Assembly (NCBI GenBank): GCA_000753945.1
Contig: JQOA01000108.1
Location: 1 to 6,523 of the forward strand
Direction of reading: 5' to 3'
Length of the DNA stretch: 6,523 nucleotides
Source of the DNA: Smithella sp. D17
Lineage (GTDB): Bacteria; Desulfobacterota; Syntrophia; Syntrophales; Smithellaceae
Each line of letters starts with the position of its first letter. Positions within the stretch are counted from its first letter, which is position 1. The notes below the pieces were generated by a model. That model saw nothing but the letters and a program-made list of their open reading frames with translations. It did no database searches and had not been told where the DNA came from. Position numbers and translations under genes: made by a program. Positions 1-4,762 of this stretch are shown here, in pieces.

Positions 1-80
1 TCTTTCGTGATGTCTTGACCATGAAGAGATTCATCATTGACCGTGGCATTGACCAGTTGGGAAAATCGAATTTCAAATAG
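1..80 (+). CDS. C-terminal end of an unidentified protein (partial, 5' end outside window)
   Basis: The third plus frame is open from the left edge (first full codon at 3) to a TAG stop at 78-80, giving a 25-residue tail that includes MKRFIIDRGIDQLGKSNFK. The tail is charged and mixed in character, with no membrane segment or recognisable motif. The main support for a real gene is position: a well-formed intrinsic terminator begins 8 bases after the stop, as expected for the end of a plus-strand transcription unit. The other two plus frames close early (stops at 8-10 and 16-18). The internal ATG at 21 could in principle start a tiny ORF, but it has no convincing ribosome binding site. I do not recognise the family and assign no function. 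Confidence 0.45.
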   Translation, partial: FRDVLTMKRFIIDRGIDQLGKSNFK

Positions 81-87
81 TATCCTG

Positions 88-117
88 AAAACCCGGTTAA
101 GCCATGCCGGGTTTTTT
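88..117 (+). terminator. Rho-independent terminator after the left-edge gene
   Basis: AAAACCCGG (88-96) pairs perfectly with CCGGGTTTT (107-115) around a 10-base loop, and the T run continues to 117. The stem is GC-rich at its top and is followed directly by the U tract, the classical intrinsic form on the plus strand. The A run at the base means it could also work on the minus strand, ending any read-through from tRNA-Leu. It lies 8 bases beyond the TAG of the left-edge gene. Confidence 0.8.
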
Positions 118-135
118 CATTATATGAAATTCCAA

Positions 136-157
136 AGCGGTAAAATAGCGGTAAAAT
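136..157. repeat. Exact 11-bp tandem direct repeat (two copies)
   Basis: AGCGGTAAAAT occurs at 136-146 and again, without any gap or mismatch, at 147-157. It lies in non-coding DNA between two terminators, about 70 bp beyond the 3' end of tRNA-Leu. Short tandem repeats at such a distance from a tRNA 3' end resemble arm-type binding sites of tyrosine recombinases, but no integrase gene is visible in the window, so that role is only a hypothesis. It could equally be a chance duplication or a regulator site. Confidence 0.8.
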
Positions 158-172
158 GGATACGATGAACAG

Positions 173-216
173 AAAAGAAAAAGGCTTGCGGGTTGTCTTA
201 AAGTCCGTAAGCCTTT
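173..216 (-). terminator. Intrinsic terminator of tRNA-Leu (possibly bidirectional)
   Basis: AAAGGCTTGCGG (180-191) and CCGTAAGCCTTT (205-216) form a 12-position stem with one imperfect pair (G188/T208) around a 13-base loop. Read on the minus strand, the hairpin begins 10 bases after the CCA end of tRNA-Leu and is followed by a T-rich stretch (complement of 173-182), so it should end that transcript. Read on the plus strand it is also followed by T-rich sequence (214-225) and could serve as a backup for the terminator at 88-117. Confidence 0.72.
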
Positions 217-226
217 GTTTTTCTTC

Positions 227-313
227 TGGTGCCGGAGCTCGGAATCGAACCGAGATGTCCTTGCGAACGGGGGATTTTGAGTCCCCTGCGTCTACCAGTT
301 TCACCACTCCGGC
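227..313 (-). tRNA. tRNA-Leu (anticodon CAA)
   Basis: The reverse complement folds as an 87-nt class II tRNA. The acceptor strand GCCGGAG (307-313) pairs with CTCCGGC (231-237), followed by discriminator A and an encoded CCA (227-229). The anticodon stem GGGGA/TCCCC encloses loop CTCAAAA, giving anticodon CAA (277-279), which reads UUG. The long variable arm has a GTTC/GGAC stem closed by a GCAA tetraloop, the mark of Leu/Ser/Tyr tRNAs. The T arm is CTCGG-TTCGATT-CCGAG. A near-consensus promoter lies just upstream and a terminator just downstream, so it appears to be transcribed alone. It is intact and should charge with leucine. Confidence 0.97.
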
Positions 314-322
314 ACGGGCGCG

Positions 323-350
323 ATTATATAGACGGGATACAAAATGTCAA
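323..350 (-). promoter_or_regulatory. Sigma70-type promoter of tRNA-Leu
   Basis: On the minus strand this reads TTGACA (345-350), a 16-bp spacer, then TATAAT (323-328); both hexamers are perfect consensus. The predicted start, about seven bases further on, falls at roughly 316, so the 5' leader before the tRNA (313) is only a few bases. The discriminator after the -10 box is CGCGCC. GC-rich discriminators are a known feature of stable-RNA promoters under stringent (ppGpp) control, so growth-rate regulation is likely but inferred. Confidence 0.88.
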
Positions 351-361
351 GTTAAAATCTG

Positions 362-389
362 TTGACAATCAATTATGGCCTGTGTTAAT
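362..389 (+). promoter_or_regulatory. Sigma70-type promoter of tRNA-Ala
   Basis: TTGACA (362-367) is a perfect -35 box. The best -10 is GTTAAT (384-389; four of six consensus positions), with a 16-bp spacer and a TG dinucleotide at 381-382 that makes an extended -10. GGGC follows immediately (390-393), a GC-rich discriminator typical of stable-RNA promoters. The start would be near 396, leaving a leader of about 20 bases before tRNA-Ala at 418. The -35 box is separated by only 11 bp from that of the divergent tRNA-Leu promoter. Confidence 0.65.
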
Positions 390-417
390 GGGCTACACAA
401 TTAGTCAATAGTTTACT

Positions 418-493
<76 letters not shown>

Positions 494-498
494 AAATT

Positions 499-533
499 AA
501 AGGGGACGGTTGGATGAAAACCATCCCCTTTTT
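499..533 (+). terminator. Intrinsic terminator after tRNA-Ala, probably shared with the convergent ppiD-like gene
   Basis: AAAGGGGA (499-506) pairs with TCCCCTTT (524-531). After one mismatch the stem continues with GGTT/AACC (508-511/519-522) around a 7-base loop, and a run of five T (529-533) follows. It starts 5 bases after the tRNA CCA. The stop codon of the minus-strand ppiD-like gene (537-539) lies 3 bases beyond it. Read on the minus strand the same hairpin is followed by TTTAATTTT (partly stem), a weaker U tract, so it may terminate both transcripts. Confidence 0.82.
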
Positions 534-536
534 ACA

Positions 537-2132
537 TTATAAATCTTCTACTTGTTTTTTAATCTTAATCCTTTTTTCCTTGATCATGGCCGTTTTATTG
601 CCTTCCAACCACGTCTGTATGGCTTCTTCTCTTTTGATGGAAATCAGTATCTTTTGGTACATAGCTTTTTTTGTTTCAAAATCTTTCTCATCCAGCTTGC
701 TCACGTCTTTAAGTTTTAATATTACATAAGTATTGTTGATGAGAAGCGGCTTTTCCGCATAGGGTTTTTGGGCTGAGAGCTGAAAAAGAACATCAGCCGC
801 ATTCTCGCTGGATCCCAACCGGGGAATCGTATTGCCGGGCTGGAAGAATCCGGTTTCGTTAACTTTCAAACCATTTTCTTTGGCGATGTTATCCAGAGTT
901 TCCCCTGACTTTATTTTCTCTAAAATTGACTGCGCTTCTTTTCCGGCAAGAATTTGTGCTTCGCTTTCTATGTAGCGGTTCCTGACTTCGTTTTCTATGG
1001 TGCTTAATTTCGGCACGTAAGAGGATTTCTTGTCCACAACTTGCAAAAGATAACAACCGTTTTCAGCCTGGATAACTTTGCTGATATCGCCTTTCTGCAA
1101 ATCCAGAACTATAGTGGCAAAATTTTTAATTGATGCAAGTTCCGGAGGTGTCCTGTCAATCGGGAAAAAGTCTACATTGCTGATTTTAATATTATTTTTA
1201 TTGCCGTAGGCCTCCATATTATCTTCTTGATAAATGATGTCATGGGCCTTTTTCGCCTCTACATAAGCTTTTTGCGTACCCCTTGATTGCTTTAATTCCT
1301 TAACTATATCTCCTTTAACATTGTCCAATGATAATTGTTTGCCGTCTTTAGTCTTATATTTATCTTTGTAGCTGCTGTAATAGCTTCTGATGTCGGCATC
1401 ACTGATGTCCAAAGGAAAAGAATTCCCCGCGAAAAATATATATTTAATCTTCATCTGTTCAGCAACACGAAATAGATTGCTGTTACGCTTCAGATAGTCT
1501 TCCAATTCGGTTTGAGCAGGCGTAATTTTCTTTTTGATATCTTTCCCGGAAATTTGCACAAAATCAACGTTGATTTTTTGATTCTGTAAAGCGTACAAGT
1601 CATAAACTTCCTGTTCCGAGATTTTTATGCCTTCGCGCACCATCAAATCAATTTTATTTGCCGTTATATCGAATCTTTGAAGAGTTTCAAAATCTTCGGC
1701 GGAGAGTCTATTATAACGAAGTATCTGCCGGTATTTGCTTTCATCAAATACACCATTTGTCTGCAATACCGGCATCGACATGATTATGTTTCTTAATTCC
1801 TCGTCGGAAACTTCAATCTTTAAATCCGCGGCTTTGGCAGCGATAATATACCGGTTCAACAAATCATTATAAGCTTTTCGCTTAAGATCCATTTTCTTGA
1901 GTATCTCCGGAGTAAGCTTTTCGCCTAAGCGAAGTTGTGCCATTTCCATCAATTTTTCATATTCGTTGCGAAATTCACCTTGACTGATTATTTTTTTATC
2001 GACTATGGCAATTGCGTCTGTCATGCGACTGCCTCTGTTGGAACCGAAGTAAAGAACAAAAACAATAATAATGATTCCTATAACTGCAATCATAAACCAG
2101 CCACGGGCATGTTCGCGGAAAAATTTCAGCAT
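537..2132 (-). CDS. ppiD: PpiD/SurA-like membrane-anchored periplasmic folding factor, parvulin core apparently missing
   Basis: A 531-residue protein with PpiD architecture: a short basic cytoplasmic start (MLKFFREHARGW), one membrane anchor (about residues 13-30, rich in I and V), then a long charged periplasmic part. Residues about 38-190 match the SurA/PpiD N-terminal chaperone region (AIVDKKIISQGEFRNEYEKL; a helical pair before ISEQEVYDLYALQ). PpiD proteins of this group normally continue after the 'YY..YKDKY' segment (251-259) into a parvulin domain opening with an R/ARHIL-type motif. Here the chain passes directly to a 'LSLDNVKGDIVKELK' helix, so that domain seems absent. The C-terminal half keeps two degenerate PpiC-like segments (about 338-368 and 447-478). 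In E. coli PpiD is a SecYEG-associated chaperone with 623 residues, so this one is short. The start is supported by GAGGTGA (complement of 2137-2143) 4 bases upstream. It is divergent from mreB and convergent with tRNA-Ala. The family call is firm, orthology to ppiD less so. Confidence 0.82.
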   Translation of the reverse strand: MLKFFREHARGWFMIAVIGIIIIVFVLYFGSNRGSRMTDAIAIVDKKIISQGEFRNEYEKLMEMAQLRLGEKLTPEILKKMDLKRKAYNDLLNRYIIAAKAADLKIEVSDEELRNIIMSMPVLQTNGVFDESKYRQILRYNRLSAEDFETLQRFDITANKIDLMVREGIKISEQEVYDLYALQNQKINVDFVQISGKDIKKKITPAQTELEDYLKRNSNLFRVAEQMKIKYIFFAGNSFPLDISDADIRSYYSSYKDKYKTKDGKQLSLDNVKGDIVKELKQSRGTQKAYVEAKKAHDIIYQEDNMEAYGNKNNIKISNVDFFPIDRTPPELASIKNFATIVLDLQKGDISKVIQAENGCYLLQVVDKKSSYVPKLSTIENEVRNRYIESEAQILAGKEAQSILEKIKSGETLDNIAKENGLKVNETGFFQPGNTIPRLGSSENAADVLFQLSAQKPYAEKPLLINNTYVILKLKDVSKLDEKDFETKKAMYQKILISIKREEAIQTWLEGNKTAMIKEKRIKIKKQVEDL

Positions 2133-2191
2133 AAAATCACCTCGAAAGGATAATGAATTTGTATTATCGCAAATGAAACTTTTGCCTTATT

Positions 2192-2219
2192 ATTATAGTC
2201 ATTTGCAAAATGCAAACAT
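2192..2219 (-). promoter_or_regulatory. Possible promoter of the ppiD-like gene
   Basis: A perfect TATAAT is present on the minus strand (complement of 2192-2197), about 60 bp upstream of the start codon. No good -35 box lies 16-18 bp further upstream; the sequence there (complement of 2214-2219) reads ATGTTT. An inverted repeat occupies the spacer. The perfect -10 makes this the best candidate, but the poor -35 suggests an activator or a different start site. Confidence 0.35.
2202..2216. repeat. Small inverted repeat in the ppiD/mreB divergent intergenic region
   Basis: TTTGCA (2202-2207) and TGCAAA (2211-2216) form a perfect 6-bp inverted repeat with a 3-base centre. It lies between the -10 and -35 positions of the putative ppiD promoter and about 18 bp upstream of the putative mreB -35 box. 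A dimeric regulator could bind such a site and affect both directions. It is short and AT-rich, so chance occurrence is quite possible. Confidence 0.3.
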
Positions 2220-2233
2220 AATTTAAAAAGGCG

Positions 2234-2262
2234 TTGATTAGGATAATGAAATACGGTATAGA
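2234..2262 (+). promoter_or_regulatory. Putative promoter of the mreBCD-mrdA cluster
   Basis: TTGATT (2234-2239) and TATAGA (2257-2262) are each four-of-six matches to sigma70 consensus with an ideal 17-bp spacer. The start would be near 2269, giving a leader of roughly 50 bases before the mreB ATG. No terminator or stable hairpin was seen between it and the gene. It is the best-spaced candidate in the 185-bp intergenic region on this strand, but it is only moderate in quality. Confidence 0.45.
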
Positions 2263-2317
2263 AAATCACTCTGCGGGGAAAGTCTGGATATTAATTTGTG
2301 AAAAAACAGGAGGATAA

Positions 2318-3355
2318 ATGCTATTCGATTATGTTTTAGGGAAATTTTCCAACGATCTTGCTATTGATCTTGGCACTGCCAATACAATTGTTTATGTCAA
2401 AGATAAGGGAATAGTATTAAATGAGCCCTCTGTTGTAGCTGTGCATCAGGATTCAAGAGGAATGAAAAAGGTGCTGGCCGTAGGCAGTGAAGCTAAAAAC
2501 ATGCTGGGGCGTACTCCCGGTAATATTGTTGCTATCAGACCAATGCGGGATGGTGTTATTGCTGATTTTGATATGACTGAAGCAATGCTGAAACATTTCA
2601 TTTTGTGTGTCCATAATCGCAAGTCTTTGGTACGGCCACGAATTATCGTCGCCGTGCCGTCGGGAATAACGCAAGTGGAAAGACGCGCCGTGCGTGAAGC
2701 AGTGGAATCGGCTGGCGCCAGGGAAATCTACCTTATTGAAGAACCGATGGCTGCAGCCATCGGAGCCGGTTTGCCGGTTTCCGAACCGACAAGTTCAATG
2801 GTCGTGGATATTGGAGGAGGAACGACGGAGGTTGCCGTTATTTCCCTTTCCGGAATAGTGTATTCCAAATCCGTGAGAGTTGCCGGTGATAAGATAGATG
2901 AGGCAATCGTTCAGTACATGAAGCGGAAGCACAATCTGCTTATCGGAGAAAGAACGGCGGAAATAATCAAGATTGAGATTGGCTGCGCCTATCCTTTTGA
3001 AGAAATTAAAATTGGTTCCATAAAGGGGCGCGATTTGATTTCGGGAATTCCCAAAATTACCGAAACCAATTCGGAAGAAATTAGAGAGGCCATCAACGAA
3101 CAGGTAACTTTTATAGTTGATGCGGTTAAAGATACTCTGGAAAACTCTCCACCGGAACTTGCCGGTGATATCGTTGATCGCGGCATCGTTCTGACAGGTG
3201 GCGGGGCCCTGTTACAAAATATTGATATCCTTATCCGGGAAGAAACAGGATTGCCTATAACTATTACTGATGATCCGCTGTCCGCTGTGGCCAGAGGCGC
3301 AGGCATAGCGTTAGATCAACTCAATGTGCTCAAATATATTGCTCTTCAAGTGTAA
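2318..3355 (+). CDS. mreB: Rod shape-determining protein MreB (bacterial actin)
   Basis: A 345-residue cytoplasmic ATP-binding actin homologue, full length for the family. It polymerises on the inner face of the cytoplasmic membrane and positions elongation-phase wall synthesis. Visible actin-fold motifs are the phosphate-1 loop AIDLGTANT (15-23), the connect-1 region with EEPMAAAIGAGLPV (141-154), phosphate-2 VVDIGGGTTEVAVIS (162-176), and the adenosine motif VLTGGGALLQNID (291-303), followed by the terminal GAGIAL helix. None of the expected residues is missing. The start is fixed by AGGAGG at 2308-2313, four bases before the ATG, and by the usual MreB beginning (short hydrophobic stretch, then SNDLAIDLGT). 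It heads the shape cluster, with mreC 82 bp downstream. The closest alternative, an Mbl-type paralogue, is mainly a Gram-positive protein and less likely here. Confidence 0.98.
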   Translation: MLFDYVLGKFSNDLAIDLGTANTIVYVKDKGIVLNEPSVVAVHQDSRGMKKVLAVGSEAKNMLGRTPGNIVAIRPMRDGVIADFDMTEAMLKHFILCVHNRKSLVRPRIIVAVPSGITQVERRAVREAVESAGAREIYLIEEPMAAAIGAGLPVSEPTSSMVVDIGGGTTEVAVISLSGIVYSKSVRVAGDKIDEAIVQYMKRKHNLLIGERTAEIIKIEIGCAYPFEEIKIGSIKGRDLISGIPKITETNSEEIREAINEQVTFIVDAVKDTLENSPPELAGDIVDRGIVLTGGGALLQNIDILIREETGLPITITDDPLSAVARGAGIALDQLNVLKYIALQV

Positions 3356-3437
3356 AAAACGTCCGGGACATCATACAATTTATTGCGGCAGATAGCGTTC
3401 GATGCAGCGTTATAATTATTTTCCTGTTGGGTAAAAA

Positions 3438-4271
3438 ATGTTTTTTTTAAGGAAATACAAAACAGCTATCCTGATCATTGCTCTTCTTGCCATTGCCCTG
3501 ATGATGCTTTCAGTTAACTTAAAGTATGGGGCAGAAAGAGGTTTTTTCAGCAAAATCGTATTACAGGCAGTTGCGCCCGTGCAAAAAGGCTTGAACGCTT
3601 CCATCAAAAGTATCAGAGATGCCTGGTTGCGCTACATTTTTCTGGTTGGCATTGAAGAAGAAAATAAAAATTTAAAAAAGAAGATCAACGAACTCAAATC
3701 GGTTATAATTTCATATCAAGAGGGCTACCTGGAAGCACAAAGACTAAAAAAGCTTCTATCTCTTACAGATGATTATAATTACAATTTTATTCCCGCGCGA
3801 GTCATTGGCCGGGAACAGGCTGCGCTTTCCAAGACAATATTGATTAATAAAGGCACAGTTCAAGGACTGAAGGCCGGCATGCCGGTCGTCGTGCCTCCGG
3901 GTTTAATCGGCCGTCTGGTTGATGTTTCCTGGCATGCCTCCAAAGTGCTGTTGTTTATCGATGAAAACAGTAATATTGACGCTATTGTGCAGCGGACGCG
4001 AATGCAGGGAATTATCAGTGGCGCAGGTTCCCGCGGTCTCATATTGAAATATATTTCTAAAACTCAGGATGTTCAGGAAGGAGACGTAATTGTTTCTTCC
4101 GGCATGGGTGGAGTATTTCCCAAGGGTTTGCTGATTGGTCAAGTCAGTCATGTTGACCGGCTGGAGGCCAGCCTTTTTTTGAAAATTAATGTCGCTCCGT
4201 TCGTTGATTTTTCCAAATTGGAAGAAGTACTGGTTTTGGCTTCTTCGGAAAATAAGACTAAACAACAATGA
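3438..4271 (+). CDS. mreC: Rod shape-determining protein MreC
   Basis: A 277-residue bitopic inner-membrane protein of normal length. It has a basic N-terminus, one membrane segment (about 8-26), a periplasmic coiled coil (about 71-108, rich in E/K/L, starting EEENKNLKKKINELK), then the two beta-barrel lobes of MreC. Recognisable conserved parts are GLIGRLVDVS (155-164), FIDENSNIDAIV (173-184) and SSGMGGVFPKGLLIGQV (220-236). In the family MreC bridges MreB, MreD and PBP2 and activates PBP2. The start is the only one possible in frame: a TAA lies at 3432-3434, two codons upstream. It has no clear Shine-Dalgarno, only a weak GGG at 3429-3431, and codons 2-4 are a run of eight T. The stop overlaps the mreD start in ATGA. 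Confidence 0.95.
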   Translation: MFFLRKYKTAILIIALLAIALMMLSVNLKYGAERGFFSKIVLQAVAPVQKGLNASIKSIRDAWLRYIFLVGIEEENKNLKKKINELKSVIISYQEGYLEAQRLKKLLSLTDDYNYNFIPARVIGREQAALSKTILINKGTVQGLKAGMPVVVPPGLIGRLVDVSWHASKVLLFIDENSNIDAIVQRTRMQGIISGAGSRGLILKYISKTQDVQEGDVIVSSGMGGVFPKGLLIGQVSHVDRLEASLFLKINVAPFVDFSKLEEVLVLASSENKTKQQ

Positions 4272-4762
4272 TTTATTATTTATTACTGCCATTTTTATCG
4301 ATAATATTAGTAATCCTGCAATCAACTATTACTGATGTAATTTTTTCCGGCCGGTTGGTTTTTGAGCTGTCGTTAATCGTTGTTATTTATGCCGGATTTC
4401 GTCTTGATTTAGCCCGGGGCGCGGTCCTGGCATTCATTACCGGATTTGTATTTGATTGTGTTGCCGGTTCAATGCCGGGATTATTTACTTTTATTTATGT
4501 CGTCATTTTTTTATTTTCATTTTTTGCTTCGAGCCGGCTGGCTGCTGAAAAAATATATATCATTGTCTTGTTTAGTTTTTTTTGTGCTTTTCTGGAAGAC
4601 CTCATGGTTATCTTATTTTATTATTTAGCCTTTAAATATGATGTATTGATGAACATATATTTTGTTCTTTTGCCGAAGTCTCTGATTGTCGGCCTGTTTG
4701 CTCCCGTATTTTTTTATATGATGCGCCGGGTGGAGGTGTTTTTTTATGAAAAAACAGACTAA
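4268..4762 (+). CDS. mreD: Rod shape-determining protein MreD
   Basis: A 164-residue, very hydrophobic inner-membrane protein with about five membrane segments (roughly 3-22, 30-44, 50-66, 72-88, 96-121 and 133-151, some possibly merged). This matches MreD in size and topology. The family signature around the third segment, G-F-x-x-D-x-x-x-G-x-x-x-G, is present as GFVFDCVAGSMPG (59-71). MreD forms a complex with MreC and RodA/PBP2 and is needed for rod shape. The start ATG (4268) overlaps the mreC stop (4269-4271), and no strong ribosome binding site precedes it, so translation is probably coupled to mreC. Its last 17 bases overlap mrdA. MreD sequences diverge widely, so the call rests on topology, signature and position together. 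Confidence 0.92.
   Translation: MIYYLLLPFLSIILVILQSTITDVIFSGRLVFELSLIVVIYAGFRLDLARGAVLAFITGFVFDCVAGSMPGLFTFIYVVIFLFSFFASSRLAAEKIYIIVLFSFFCAFLEDLMVILFYYLAFKYDVLMNIYFVLLPKSLIVGLFAPVFFYMMRRVEVFFYEKTD
4732..4738 (+). promoter_or_regulatory. Ribosome binding site of mrdA inside mreD
   Basis: GGAGGTG lies in the last codons of mreD, seven bases before the mrdA ATG at 4746. It is the strongest ribosome binding site in the mreC-mreD-mrdA stretch and fixes the mrdA start within the 17-base overlap. Because mrdA has its own good site while mreC and mreD have weak ones, PBP2 may be translated independently of coupling. Confidence 0.75.

Noticed and set aside
156..365. Plus-strand ORF of 69 codons from ATG 156
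   Set aside because: It runs antisense through the whole tRNA-Leu gene and its terminator and promoter; no ribosome binding site or protein family character.
1935..2153. Plus-strand ORF opposite the N-terminal part of the ppiD-like gene
   Set aside because: Lies wholly antisense over the signal-anchor region, low-complexity N-rich product, no ribosome binding site.
2989..3306. Minus-strand ORF of 105 codons inside mreB
   Set aside because: Antisense to conserved mreB coding sequence including the nucleotide-binding motif; composition explained by the opposite strand.
3361..3369. GTCCGGGAC palindrome after mreB as a terminator
   Set aside because: Stem of only four pairs with a single-base centre and no following T run; cannot act as an intrinsic terminator.
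3411..3416. TATAAT upstream of mreC as an internal promoter
   Set aside because: No -35-like hexamer at 16-18 bp (the 17-bp position reads GCAGAT) and no extended -10; kept only as a remark in the mreC finding, not as a feature.
3903..4325. Minus-strand ORF of 140 codons across mreC/mreD
   Set aside because: Antisense to both genes and spans their overlap; no promoter, ribosome binding site or family resemblance.
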